Positions 34,924 to 41,952 of a stretch of DNA of 64,000 nt are shown in pieces (the stretch's first letter is position 1; each line of letters starts with the position of its first letter). The notes below the pieces were generated by a model. That model made no database searches. It saw nothing but the letters and a program-made list of their open reading frames with translations, and had not been told where the DNA came from. The DNA comes from a virus. The stretch is from positions 1 to 64,000 of IMG/VR virus record IMGVR_UViG_3300047497_000079. One strand, 5' to 3'. The position numbers and the translations under genes are program-made.

Positions 34924-35859
34924 ATGTTTGGCAACGCCTACTTCTTCAACGGCCTCCTCCGCATCTATATCGCCGTGTTCGGTAAGATGTTCGACGACAT
35001 CCGAATCCAGCGTAAGGACGCCTCGGGGAATACAATCCAGGAGCTGCCCGTCTCGGTTTCCTATGGTCCCAAGGAAAAGTGGCTAAGAAGGATCACCGAA
35101 GATCCGAACATGACCCAGCAGCTCGCATTCATTACGCCTCGCATGGCCTATGAGATGACGGGCCTTCAGCACGTTCCCGAACAGCAGACATCCCAGCTCC
35201 AGCGCCTCACGAACGTTACATCGGGCCAGGAGATGCTTTCCCAGTACAAGTGGACGACCTACAAGCTCAATTTCGCCCTGTACGTTCAGGCGAAGAACGA
35301 GATGGACCATTTCAACATCGTCGAGCAGATCATCCCGTTCTTCACTCCAGACTGGACGATGAAGGTCAACACCGTCCCGGCCATGGGCTACGAAGACAAG
35401 GTTTCCACGACCCTTGACAATCTCACGATTGACAAGATGTACGAAGGAGATCTCGATTCCAAACGGGTAATTACCTGGACACTTAATTTTACGATGACGG
35501 CTCGCTTCTATGGGCCGATCTATCAACAGGGTCCAATCCGCCGCGTGCTGATAGACCTTCTTGTTCCGGGTGGTACGGATCCCATCACCGTCGAAGACAT
35601 CGTCGACACACCCCGCTCCGTGCGTATCACAGTCACCCCTGGTGAAACGGCCAATGGCTACCCGACGACCGACCCCAACCAGTCCAAACCCTGGAACGAA
35701 ATCAACGCTTCGGATGTGACGATGGACGGCCAGCAAGCTTGGGCTTACATCACGAAGATCATGGAATATGATGATAACAATCAGTTCAATCCGAATACCC
35801 TTACGGACCAGCCCGTAGGAACATTCCCCGTCGAAGCTATTCTCCGCACGGAAGAGTAG
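34924..35859 (+). CDS. gp15: Tail terminator / sheath stabiliser, gp15-like (311 aa)
   Basis: MFGNAYFFNGLLRIYIAVFG, FDDIRIQR, PVSVSYGPKEKWL and FNIVEQIIPFFTPDW line up with T4 gp15 (MFGYFYNSSFRRY..., FQIVEQILPYFQPHF). Length is near T4 gp15 (272 aa). It caps the tail tube and sheath and contacts the neck. Predicted leaderless mRNA. Confidence 0.82.
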   Translation: MFGNAYFFNGLLRIYIAVFGKMFDDIRIQRKDASGNTIQELPVSVSYGPKEKWLRRITEDPNMTQQLAFITPRMAYEMTGLQHVPEQQTSQLQRLTNVTSGQEMLSQYKWTTYKLNFALYVQAKNEMDHFNIVEQIIPFFTPDWTMKVNTVPAMGYEDKVSTTLDNLTIDKMYEGDLDSKRVITWTLNFTMTARFYGPIYQQGPIRRVLIDLLVPGGTDPITVEDIVDTPRSVRITVTPGETANGYPTTDPNQSKPWNEINASDVTMDGQQAWAYITKIMEYDDNNQFNPNTLTDQPVGTFPVEAILRTEE

Positions 35860-35876
35860 AATTCGGCGTTTTGGCG

Positions 35877-35905
35877 TTGCCAAAATCCCACATGGTTACT
35901 ATACT
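35877..35905 (+). promoter_or_regulatory. Sigma70-type promoter TTGCCA-N17-TATACT
   Basis: Both hexamers match the consensus at four or five positions with the optimal 17-base spacer, just upstream of the small gene at 35936. It contrasts with the late boxes and suggests host-polymerase transcription of this segment. Confidence 0.6.
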
Positions 35906-35935
35906 GATCCCCTGTTAAATCGTCAGGGAAATGCC

Positions 35936-36136
35936 ATGCCTCGCTCAAATCACAAGTCTGCTAATCAGTCTCCCGAAGGCCGGTTCCTTCAAATGTTAGA
36001 AGCCGAAATGAGCCGGGAGCTTCTCCGGCGTGGGGTTCCTGAGGATACCGTCATAGATATATGCAACACGGCTTATAGGAATGCCGTTACCAAGTTTTCC
36101 GGCGGTCGCTGCCTTGAGCTGACGGCCCTTTCGTAA
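35936..36136 (+). CDS. Hypothetical small protein (66 aa)
   Basis: Helical, with LQMLEAEMSRELLRRGVPED as the main helix. Preceded by a sigma70-like promoter; SD weak (AGGGA). Unrecognised. Confidence 0.6.
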   Translation: MPRSNHKSANQSPEGRFLQMLEAEMSRELLRRGVPEDTVIDICNTAYRNAVTKFSGGRCLELTALS

Positions 36137-36146
36137 GGAGGTGGTG

Positions 36147-36434
36147 ATGGCGATGAAGGTTATTGAAACGAGACGGCGCGGGCCGTTTGGCAAGCTGATG
36201 AAAGGGCTGTTTATCGCGGGCAATCTAGTTATGTTTTTCGTTACCGTGGGCTTGTTCTGGGCGTTTGAACACGCGAAGCTCGATCCTGCGAATATCCACG
36301 ATACCAAGCTTCAAGACACACCATCGGCCGCTACGCTGGTCTTTACAATTCCTGCGTGGTTCGCGGTTTTCGTTGTCACGGGGATACTTGCTTTGATCAC
36401 CCGAGGCCAAAAGGTGTATGTGCAGGAAACTTGA
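36147..36434 (+). CDS. Two-helix membrane protein (95 aa)
   Basis: Basic N-terminus, then hydrophobic segments at about residues 20-42 and 68-88, so both ends face the cytoplasm. ATG at 36147 sits 5 bases after AAGGAGGTG. Unrecognised. Confidence 0.65.
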   Translation: MAMKVIETRRRGPFGKLMKGLFIAGNLVMFFVTVGLFWAFEHAKLDPANIHDTKLQDTPSAATLVFTIPAWFAVFVVTGILALITRGQKVYVQET

Positions 36435-36436
36435 TC

Positions 36437-36510
36437 TGGTTCACCCTCATGGATTCGAACCACGGTTTTCTGATCCAAAGTCAGACGTCCTACCGCTAGA
36501 CGAAGGGTGA
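36437..36510 (-). tRNA. tRNA-Gln (TTG)
   Basis: Full cloverleaf on the minus strand: TCACCCT/AGGGTGA acceptor, GGTTCGAATCC T arm, anticodon loop CTTTGGA giving UUG, and an encoded CCA end. Would read CAA codons. Confidence 0.92.
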
Positions 36511-36523
36511 TCTGAATAAATGA

Positions 36524-36555
36524 AACCCGGTACAGTTTCCTGTACCGGGTTTTTT
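36524..36555. terminator. Bidirectional terminator
   Basis: AACCCGGTACAG-TTTC-CTGTACCGGGTT perfect 12-bp stem with T4 tail, between the tRNA and the minus-strand operon. Confidence 0.75.
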
Positions 36556-36587
36556 GTTGCCTAGCACGTCGATGCGAGTGCGCCGTG

Positions 36588-36953
36588 TTACTCGGTGATG
36601 GCACTCATCATTTGCTGCGCTTGAAGGCTTTCTTCAATAGCCGATTGCACCGCGCCGATGAACTGTGATTTTGCATCCTCACGGGCGTTTTCCGGGGCCG
36701 TGGACAGGATGAAGCCCGTGACAATTGCCAGAGCCGCTAGGCACACATTGTGGCCGTGCTCAGCGTCGTCGGGCAGGAGATCGATGATCTTCTCGGCGAG
36801 TTCTTCGACTTGAGTCTCGGCGTCGCCTTGGGGACCGGGGACGCCGGTATCGGAAGCGAAATCTGCAAGGCCCGCGCCGATGCTGTTGAGAGTAGTGTCA
36901 CCCGCTTCAACTTGCATATCGCCGGGGAAAGCCTGATCAAGAGAGTTCATCAT
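36588..36953 (-). CDS. Hypothetical protein (121 aa)
   Basis: Start chosen at 36953 from AGAGGATACTCTC upstream; the longer frame to 37007 has no ribosome site. Acidic N-terminal half; residues about 65-90 hold a moderately hydrophobic helix (VCLAALAIVTGFILSTAP). Last gene of the integrase-side minus-strand operon. Unrecognised. Confidence 0.6.
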   Translation of the reverse strand: MMNSLDQAFPGDMQVEAGDTTLNSIGAGLADFASDTGVPGPQGDAETQVEELAEKIIDLLPDDAEHGHNVCLAALAIVTGFILSTAPENAREDAKSQFIGAVQSAIEESLQAQQMMSAITE

Positions 36954-37016
36954 GAGAGTATCCTCTGGGTTAGTGGTAGGGCGAATATGGATAGTACGCC
37001 CTACCATTCCAGGGAT

Positions 37017-37241
37017 TTAGGCAGCTTTTGAGCTAGTAACCTTAACGGGACAAACTACGTCTTTGCAGGTTACCATATAACTTGTTTTGCCCCACTGACC
37101 AGATTTGATGTGTCTACAGACATAAAAAATCAAAATGTCTTCAGAAAAAGGGGAAACTTCAAGGATCTTGATCGGTTCGCCATGTTTTATGTCGCGCCGG
37201 TCGCTGCCCAGGTATAAGTGACTTCCGCTCCAATACCAAAT
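37017..37241 (-). CDS. Protein-like frame without a standard start codon (about 74 codons)
   Basis: The frame is open from a stop at about 37262 to TAA at 37017 and reads like a folded protein (WYWSGSHLYLGSDRRD ... SPFSEDILIFYVCRH ... GKTSYMVTCKDVV). It has no ATG, GTG or TTG upstream of an internal ATG near 37080. ATT at 37241 or CTG at 37211 are possible starts. It overlaps the 3' end of the preceding coiled-coil gene. It could also be a decayed gene. Confidence 0.4.
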   Translation of the reverse strand: MWYWSGSHLYLGSDRRDIKHGEPIKILEVSPFSEDILIFYVCRHIKSGQWGKTSYMVTCKDVVCPVKVTSSKAA

Positions 37242-37453
37242 CCTTGCTCTGTGGCGATTTCAACGACGATATCCTTCAAGATGTAGGCCATATCGTCGAG
37301 CGCATCATACAAATTATAGATCTCAGTCTGAAACTCGTTCTCCCACCGGCTCGTCAGCTCCTCCAACTTGCTGGAAATGTTATCCTGTGTGGTCCTGACG
37401 CGCTTCTCCAATTCGAGCAGTGTCTCTGTGTTATGCTGTATTCTGAACTCCAT
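37187..37453 (-). CDS. Coiled-coil small protein (88 aa)
   Basis: Residues 8-65 are heptad-like (LLELEKRVRTTQDNISSKLE). Start overlaps the integrase C-terminus by 23 bases, so the two are in one operon. May be an accessory factor of the integration module; no family recognised. Confidence 0.6.
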   Translation of the reverse strand: MEFRIQHNTETLLELEKRVRTTQDNISSKLEELTSRWENEFQTEIYNLYDALDDMAYILKDIVVEIATEQGFGIGAEVTYTWAATGAT

Positions 37454-38726
37454 ACTTCATGACAAAGGCTTCCTCCCTAAATTTAATGATCATTTGTTCC
37501 CATTTGTTTAACGCTTCAACTTTTTCATCGAGATACTCATATAAGTTGTAAACTGCCGCAATCTGAGAATGAGCGACAACTCCCCCAGCAAGCGTATGAT
37601 CGAGGATGGACTCGGTAACTTCGCGGGGAACTCCCAATTTAGGGCGTGCAAAAGTTGTCGAGAAAGAACGGCGAAAATCATGCGGGGTCCAGTCTTCTGC
37701 CCATAATAGCTGCTTCTGTTCGCTAAGGGTGCCACACCGCCTTTTGAGTTCGAACAATCCTTTTGAAAAGCCAGAGAACGGATTCTTATCGTTCCCCTCT
37801 GCCGGAAAAACATAAGGCGATGTTGTCCGCTCTATCGTCTTCATGATTTCGAATGCCGTTGGCGAAAGTGGTAATAATAGCTTCTTACCAGGGGATCGCT
37901 GCTTGGAATGTACAAAGATTTGGCGATCCTCTAAATGAACGTTCTCCCATAGCAACTGCGTTATTTGTCCGCGTCTTGCACCAGTGAGCATAAGTAAGCG
38001 AACAATGTCTCCGTAATGTTTACCCTCATTCGACATCTCTTCAGCAGCAAGATAGATTAATCCAAGTTCCGAGTTAGACACAACTCTGCTTCTTGGAATG
38101 TATTCGGAAACTTTTTTGATCTTAGCAGCGGGAGACTCCTTTAATTGTTTTGCGTCGACTGCCCACGAAAAGAAACGCTTGATGTCCGAGACTGCATGAT
38201 TTGCGGCACCATTTTTACCCTTACTCTTGAGATCATCAATGATCTTCTGGATGTCCTGTTCGGTAACAGCGTTGATATCTTTTTCACCAAGGGAAAGACA
38301 AAATTTCCTATTCAACGTCCAGGATAACTCTTGAACTGATCGTGGTCGCATTTTTGGTTTTGCATAGTTTTCGATATACTCATCTACTACCGCTGAGAAG
38401 GTTTGCTTTTCCTCGGGAGTAGACTCCATGACCTGTGATTTGGGTCGGTATTCACCATCGGTAATGCGAAGCTTAATTGTTTTTGCCTCGGCTCTGGCGT
38501 CTGCCAGTTTCATTTCGGGATAACGACCTACCGTGGCTTTCACACTCTTACCTTCGGGTGTATGGCCTACCACAATGTATGCAATGGCCCCTTTTTGAGA
38601 CACACGCACTCCGAAACCTTTTAAGGTTTTGTCCCAAATGAAATATTGCTTACCCGTTTTCTTAAGATTTTGCAGAATTGTCTGTTGCAGATCCCGCCTA
38701 TTATTATCCATCTTTTCGTTCTTCAT
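37431..38726 (-). CDS. int: Tyrosine-recombinase integrase (431 aa)
   Basis: P4/DUF4102-like organisation: N-terminal arm-binding domain (LKGFGVRVSQKGAIAYIVV, about 36-90), core-binding domain (about 108-200), catalytic domain with Arg in TGARRGQ (251-252), Lys275, TPHDFRR (H349, R352), H377 and the nucleophile Tyr393 in AVYNLYEYLD. All catalytic residues are present and length is typical, so it should be active. SD AAGGAG precedes the ATG; a TTGACG hexamer lies about 50 bases upstream. It lies about 200 bases from a tRNA-His 3' fragment, the expected crossover site. Confidence 0.9.
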   Translation of the reverse strand: MKNEKMDNNRRDLQQTILQNLKKTGKQYFIWDKTLKGFGVRVSQKGAIAYIVVGHTPEGKSVKATVGRYPEMKLADARAEAKTIKLRITDGEYRPKSQVMESTPEEKQTFSAVVDEYIENYAKPKMRPRSVQELSWTLNRKFCLSLGEKDINAVTEQDIQKIIDDLKSKGKNGAANHAVSDIKRFFSWAVDAKQLKESPAAKIKKVSEYIPRSRVVSNSELGLIYLAAEEMSNEGKHYGDIVRLLMLTGARRGQITQLLWENVHLEDRQIFVHSKQRSPGKKLLLPLSPTAFEIMKTIERTTSPYVFPAEGNDKNPFSGFSKGLFELKRRCGTLSEQKQLLWAEDWTPHDFRRSFSTTFARPKLGVPREVTESILDHTLAGGVVAHSQIAAVYNLYEYLDEKVEALNKWEQMIIKFREEAFVMKYGVQNTA

Positions 38727-38786
38727 ATTTCACTCCTTGCATCAACGAGTTTCATATGGGATTACCCCTTCCCTCCGTCAAGAAAA

Positions 38787-38808
38787 AAGGTAGCAGAAAG
38801 GTAGCAAA
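38787..38808 (+). repeat. Direct repeats AAGGTAGCARA, left arm (2 copies)
   Basis: Copies at 38787 and 38798, in tandem with 11-base period. The same element recurs at 39004, 39019 and 39031 on the other side of the tRNA fragment, as expected of integrase arm-type sites. Confidence 0.7.
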
Positions 38809-38921
38809 TTTGGGCATGGTGCTGGCGGATTTTGCGGGAGCTTAATGGACAATAAGAACCGTCTTGTTCAGCAAAATCAACGATATATAGGATATTCTCA
38901 GATTTTAGCGGACATTAATTA

Positions 38922-38972
38922 ACCAGATTGTGGATCTGGGGGTCGCCCGTTCGAGCCGGGCCAGCGGTACCA
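38922..38972 (+). other. attP candidate: 3' half of a tRNA-His gene (GTG)
   Basis: Contains the anticodon arm (CCAGA-TTGTGGA-TCTGG, anticodon GTG), T arm (GCCCG-TTCGAGC-CGGGC) and acceptor strand CAGCGGT followed by A and CCA. The 5' half is absent, so it is not a tRNA gene; phages carry such 3' segments to restore the host tRNA on integration. T72-A73 is the atypical alphaproteobacterial tRNA-His end. Phage genes on both sides indicate attP rather than attL or attR. Confidence 0.8.
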
Positions 38973-39003
38973 ATGAAATCAATGACTTAGATCGAACTTA
39001 AAA

Positions 39004-39041
39004 AAGGTAGCGAAGGAAAAGGTAGCAAAAAAGGTAGCAAA
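39004..39041 (+). repeat. Direct repeats AAGGTAGCRAA, right arm (3 copies)
   Basis: Copies at 39004, 39019 and 39031 on the right of the tRNA-His fragment; with the left pair they bracket the core. Confidence 0.7.
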
Positions 39042-39162
39042 ACCTGGTGGCTTCCACCGGACGTGTCTGGACAATTTACCATCCTGCCAGTTTTAGTTTG
39101 ACGGCTTTTGGCGTCCTTCCCATCTCCAGGGTTGTTGGTTTAGGCCATTTCGGAGATGCCCT

Positions 39163-39405
39163 GTGGAACGCGCCTTGCGTTTAAAAGAAGTACAAAAGTA
39201 CATTCCTTATTCTCGCTCTCATATCTACCAGCTTATGTCTGAGGACAAGTTTCCACGGTGCCGTAAATTGCGGCCAGGGGGTAGAGCTGTCGTGTGGGAC
39301 GAAAACGAAATCCAACTCTATAAAAATGGTAGTTGGCAATCGGCACCTACTGCTCTTCAAAAAAGTCATAGGAATACTTCTTCAAACGATCCACGAGCTG
39401 CTTGA
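39163..39405 (+). CDS. AlpA-family transcriptional regulator / excisionase-like (80 aa)
   Basis: LRLKEVQKYIPYSRSHIYQL...DKFPRCRKLRPGGRAVVWDENEI is the AlpA/MerR-like helix-turn-helix plus wing that regulates integrases and excision of P4-like elements. GTG start with GGAG 8 bases upstream. It faces away from the integrase across att, so the pair forms a standard integration-control module. Confidence 0.8.
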   Translation: MERALRLKEVQKYIPYSRSHIYQLMSEDKFPRCRKLRPGGRAVVWDENEIQLYKNGSWQSAPTALQKSHRNTSSNDPRAA

Positions 39406-39513
39406 CAACAGTCTGCGATTTGATTTATTAAAATTGTGCTCACTGCTTGAAGAGGTGTTGGTACTCCTCCTCCTTGCGCCTCTCCTCTTTAGGTTTCCCC
39501 ACACTTGAGCACT

Positions 39514-39548
39514 GGGAGTCTGAACTTCATCCAGCCGTTCAGACTCCC
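39514..39548 (+). terminator. Strong hairpin terminator
   Basis: GGGAGTCTGAAC/GTTCAGACTCCC perfect 12-bp stem, 11-base loop, followed by a T/C-rich tail; separates the regulator from the late genes. Confidence 0.7.
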
Positions 39549-39566
39549 TTCTCTGTTTTCGCTCTT

Positions 39567-39574
39567 CATAAATA
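39567..39574 (+). promoter_or_regulatory. T4-type late promoter box (CATAAATA), leaderless geometry
   Basis: Five bases before an ATGATG pair that starts a head-targeted protein. Confidence 0.7.
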
Positions 39575-39579
39575 TTCCT

Positions 39580-40275
39580 ATGATGAGCTTACATACCTTC
39601 AATTACTTCATTACCGAGATGGCAGCACCTGCCACTCAGCTATGTCTCCCCAAGCGGAATACGGGTGATTATCAACCAGCCTCCTTCTATATTGCCAAGA
39701 AAGCTCAGACGATAACGACTGCGACAGGTCCTGTTCGCGCTCTGGCTGGTGATTACATCGTCAGCGGAAAGAAAGGCCGGCAAGTACTCAAGCCGGCAAA
39801 GTTCTTCCAGCTCTTTAAGATCGTGCAAAACCCAACGGCCCTTCCTCCAAAGGGTCTTTCTTCGACTCAACCTGACCCCAAGCACCGCAAGGAAGAGATA
39901 TCGAGCCTCCTCGACGACATCGTTACTCATCACCTTGATGGCCTCCTCACCAGTAAGGAGGCAACGAAGAAGGCGTGGGACATCGGCTCTAATCAGATAG
40001 AGTTCGGCAAGCGGCTAACAGCAGAAGCTGCTAGGCGGGCAGATTTTCTAAAAAGCCGCCTGCATTTCATGACGGGTAAAGACCGTGATTTTGAAGACTT
40101 CATCAGGAAGCTTTCACGAACCCATCCGGCCGTCATCTTTAAGCTTGCCGACGACTATACAGGCTCAAAGGTAAGCCGTTCTGTTCCCGTTGCTCTTGAA
40201 GCTATTCGCAAGGAATACGAGGAGCGCACGGCTGATATGATGGCCCATCTCATGCATCAGTTTCACTCTCATTAA
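39580..40275 (+). CDS. Head-targeted internal protein candidate (231 aa)
   Basis: Chosen start ATG 39580 (second ATG 39583) gives MMSLHTFNYFITE, a slightly longer version of the tag with I-T-E cleavage; a longer in-frame start would run through the terminator and promoter. The body is basic and mostly helical in its second half (LTAEAARRADFLKSRLHF, MMAHLMHQFHSH), consistent with a DNA-associated packaged protein. No enzyme family recognised. Confidence 0.7.
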   Translation: MMSLHTFNYFITEMAAPATQLCLPKRNTGDYQPASFYIAKKAQTITTATGPVRALAGDYIVSGKKGRQVLKPAKFFQLFKIVQNPTALPPKGLSSTQPDPKHRKEEISSLLDDIVTHHLDGLLTSKEATKKAWDIGSNQIEFGKRLTAEAARRADFLKSRLHFMTGKDRDFEDFIRKLSRTHPAVIFKLADDYTGSKVSRSVPVALEAIRKEYEERTADMMAHLMHQFHSH

Positions 40276-40356
40276 AAATTCGTATACTCCTCTTGCCAAG
40301 GAGTACTGTTATGAATATAGATTGATCGGCAGGTACCAGCCCGTGGCCACCTGCTG

Positions 40357-40393
40357 GGATCCGGCTGGTTTTCCGCATGACCAGACCGGATCC
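40357..40393 (+). terminator. Hairpin terminator candidate
   Basis: GGATCCGGCTGGT and ACCAGaCCGGATCC form a 13-bp stem with one bulge, followed by TTCTTGT. Confidence 0.6.
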
Positions 40394-40412
40394 TTCTTGT
40401 ACTCTTGCCGTG

Positions 40413-40420
40413 CATAAATA
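40413..40420 (+). promoter_or_regulatory. T4-type late promoter box (CATAAATA), leaderless geometry
   Basis: Five bases (GTTGC) separate the box from the ATG of the next head-targeted protein, the same spacer as in front of the endolysin (ATTGC). Confidence 0.7.
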
Positions 40421-40425
40421 GTTGC

Positions 40426-40683
40426 ATGGCCAAAACCTTCAAAACATTCATTCTTGAGAATAAAGCTCGCCTCGACGAGATCTCGCCCGCCTCATACATC
40501 CATTGGCATAACGCTACGTTAGATGCCGATGAACGCGGTGATGAGAAACGGGCCGCTTACGCCCACAAACGCATGACAGCCGCCTACAATCGTCCTCACC
40601 CCAACTCCTTTGCCGGTAAAGCCAAGAAAGTTGTCGACAAGGGCCGTGCCGTTGTTCGCCTCGCCCGTAAAAAAAAAGTCTAA
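40426..40683 (+). CDS. Head-targeted basic module protein (85 aa, possible frameshift into next frame)
   Basis: MAKTFKTFILE is close to the T4 tag (MKTYQEFIAE) with I-L-E cleavage. The rest is one copy of a module shared with the next two genes: WHNATLDADERGDEKRAAYA, then a RPHPNSFAGKAKK core and a Lys/Arg tail. It ends at TAA just after nine consecutive A residues (40669-40677), where a -1 slip would continue into the downstream frame. Start at 40426 is fixed by the promoter box; the in-frame upstream codon lies inside it. Confidence 0.75.
   Translation: MAKTFKTFILENKARLDEISPASYIHWHNATLDADERGDEKRAAYAHKRMTAAYNRPHPNSFAGKAKKVVDKGRAVVRLARKKKV
40669..40677 (+). other. A9 slippery run, candidate -1 frameshift site
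   Basis: CGT AAA AAA AAA GTC TAA. A -1 slip reads on into a frame that is open without any ATG, GTG or TTG for 114 bases and whose product (SYALDERDDSSSEYW) is homologous to the N-terminus of the gene at 41644 (SFLVERDDASTDYW). Confidence 0.5.
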
Positions 40684-40784
40684 CTAACTCTTACGCCCTT
40701 GATGAACGTGACGATTCATCTTCCGAATATTGGGCAAATAAATATGTCGATCATCTTGGTAAGGCGGCCGAACATGCCCGCCAC

Positions 40785-41639
40785 ATGGATCGACATAAGT
40801 CTGGACCCGCGTTTGACAGAGCCCAGGACAAATACTGGGCTGCACAAGACCACAGGGACTATGCTCTAAGCCGCTGGAAAGCAGCACAGTACCGCACAGA
40901 CCCCAAATCAATCTCCGGTAAGATCACGCGAAAGACCAAGGCTCTCAAACGCCTGGGTCAACGCAAGCTTAACAAGTATCTATCTCGATCCGAGAGCTTC
41001 CTCGTTTCCGAGGGTCTGTTCGACTGGCTGCGGGGACGCCCGCGCGATCAAGACATCGGCCCTCTCGAACACGAAAAAGTCGTTGGTGTCGTAAGCGACA
41101 TCATCCATTCGTTGCAGCATCCTGAGGGATATCCAGACAGAAAAAGCTTCCTCAAACACGTCAAGGCCGAATTAGAAGGCCGGATGCATCACGAAGACGA
41201 ACCCGCGAAGAAAGAGGAATTAATTAACTTATTACAGTCTCTTGACGCCGAGATCCGGAGCGAAAATGCCGTTCGATTTCACTACTTGCTGGTGAATCCA
41301 GAGATCCAGGACATCAAACTCAAGGCCCGTTACGACCGCGATCTGATCTTTTGCATCAACAAGCGCGGAAACATCTTCGTCGCTCGCGTAGCGGACGTCC
41401 ACGGCGAGGGAAAACAATCCCTGGGAAATCTGACGAACGCCATTTCACACATGCACCATGCGTGGAATGGCGACACGATGTCTCCGATTGTGAATTGGGG
41501 TTACATCGATTGGCACCCCGACGAGGGCTATTCTTTCTATTTCCTCGACAACAAGTACGACGGTCTCGTCCGCGCCTGGATTAGGGAAATGAAGGCTGCG
41601 GGCATACAAAACGAGACAGAATACAAATTAAATAAATAA
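40785..41639 (+). CDS. Head-targeted module plus C-terminal domain (284 aa from first ATG)
   Basis: The frame is open from 40671 but its first ATG is at 40785; conserved sequence begins before it, so the protein is probably made as a -1 frameshift fusion with the gene at 40426 (about 404 aa in total). Residues 1-60 are the second copy of the basic module (AQDHRDYALSRWKAAQYRTD, SGKITRK). SESFLVSEGLFDW near residue 70 again looks like an L-V-S-E prohead-protease site. The C-terminal 200 residues form an alpha/beta domain (RDLIFCINKRGNIFVARVAD, YSFYFLDNKYDGLVRAWI) of unknown function. Confidence 0.65.
   Translation: MDRHKSGPAFDRAQDKYWAAQDHRDYALSRWKAAQYRTDPKSISGKITRKTKALKRLGQRKLNKYLSRSESFLVSEGLFDWLRGRPRDQDIGPLEHEKVVGVVSDIIHSLQHPEGYPDRKSFLKHVKAELEGRMHHEDEPAKKEELINLLQSLDAEIRSENAVRFHYLLVNPEIQDIKLKARYDRDLIFCINKRGNIFVARVADVHGEGKQSLGNLTNAISHMHHAWNGDTMSPIVNWGYIDWHPDEGYSFYFLDNKYDGLVRAWIREMKAAGIQNETEYKLNK
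41631..41638 (+). promoter_or_regulatory. T4-type late promoter box (AATAAATA), leaderless geometry
   Basis: Overlaps the stop of the preceding gene; 5 bases before the ATG at 41644. Confidence 0.65.
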
Positions 41640-41643
41640 CAAC

Positions 41644-41952
41644 ATGCTTTCATTCTACTCATTTCTCGTCGAACGCGACGACGCATCCACCGATTACTGG
41701 CACCAGCGGGCTCATGCGGCTATCTCAAAGGGCTATGACCTCCGTCGCCAGGGCGGTTCTCGCGCCGACATCGAAAAGGCCCATAGGGACCGAGATTACG
41801 CCAAATCCAGGCATGCAGCGGCTTTAGCCCGGCCTGATCCACGATCAGCCGAAACAAAGACGGCCAAGCGTGCCGCCGCCCAAGCGCGGCTGACCAAGCG
41901 AAAATCGACATCGAGCAAGGTTAAGCGTTTCGTGCGGCGCTTTACGGGCTAA
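41644..41952 (+). CDS. Head-targeted basic module protein (102 aa)
   Basis: MLSFYSFLVE tag with L-V-E cleavage, then the third copy of the basic module: DYWHQRAHAAISKGYDLRRQ, KAHRDRDYAKSRHAAALARP, and a Lys/Arg-rich tail (RFVRRF). Similar in size and charge to T4 internal proteins. Probably packed with DNA. Confidence 0.75.
   Translation: MLSFYSFLVERDDASTDYWHQRAHAAISKGYDLRRQGGSRADIEKAHRDRDYAKSRHAAALARPDPRSAETKTAKRAAAQARLTKRKSTSSKVKRFVRRFTG

Noticed and set aside
35083-35883. 266-codon minus-strand frame opposite the gp15-like gene
   Set aside because: Shadow of a well-supported plus-strand gene; no SD and no recognisable protein pattern.
38922-38972. A functional tRNA-His gene
   Set aside because: Only the anticodon arm onward is present; no D arm or 5' acceptor strand precedes it.
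40737-40744. AATAAATA as an independent late promoter for the gene at 40785
   Set aside because: It lies within sequence conserved at the protein level with the neighbouring paralogue, and its ATG opens a different short frame; chance match is likely.
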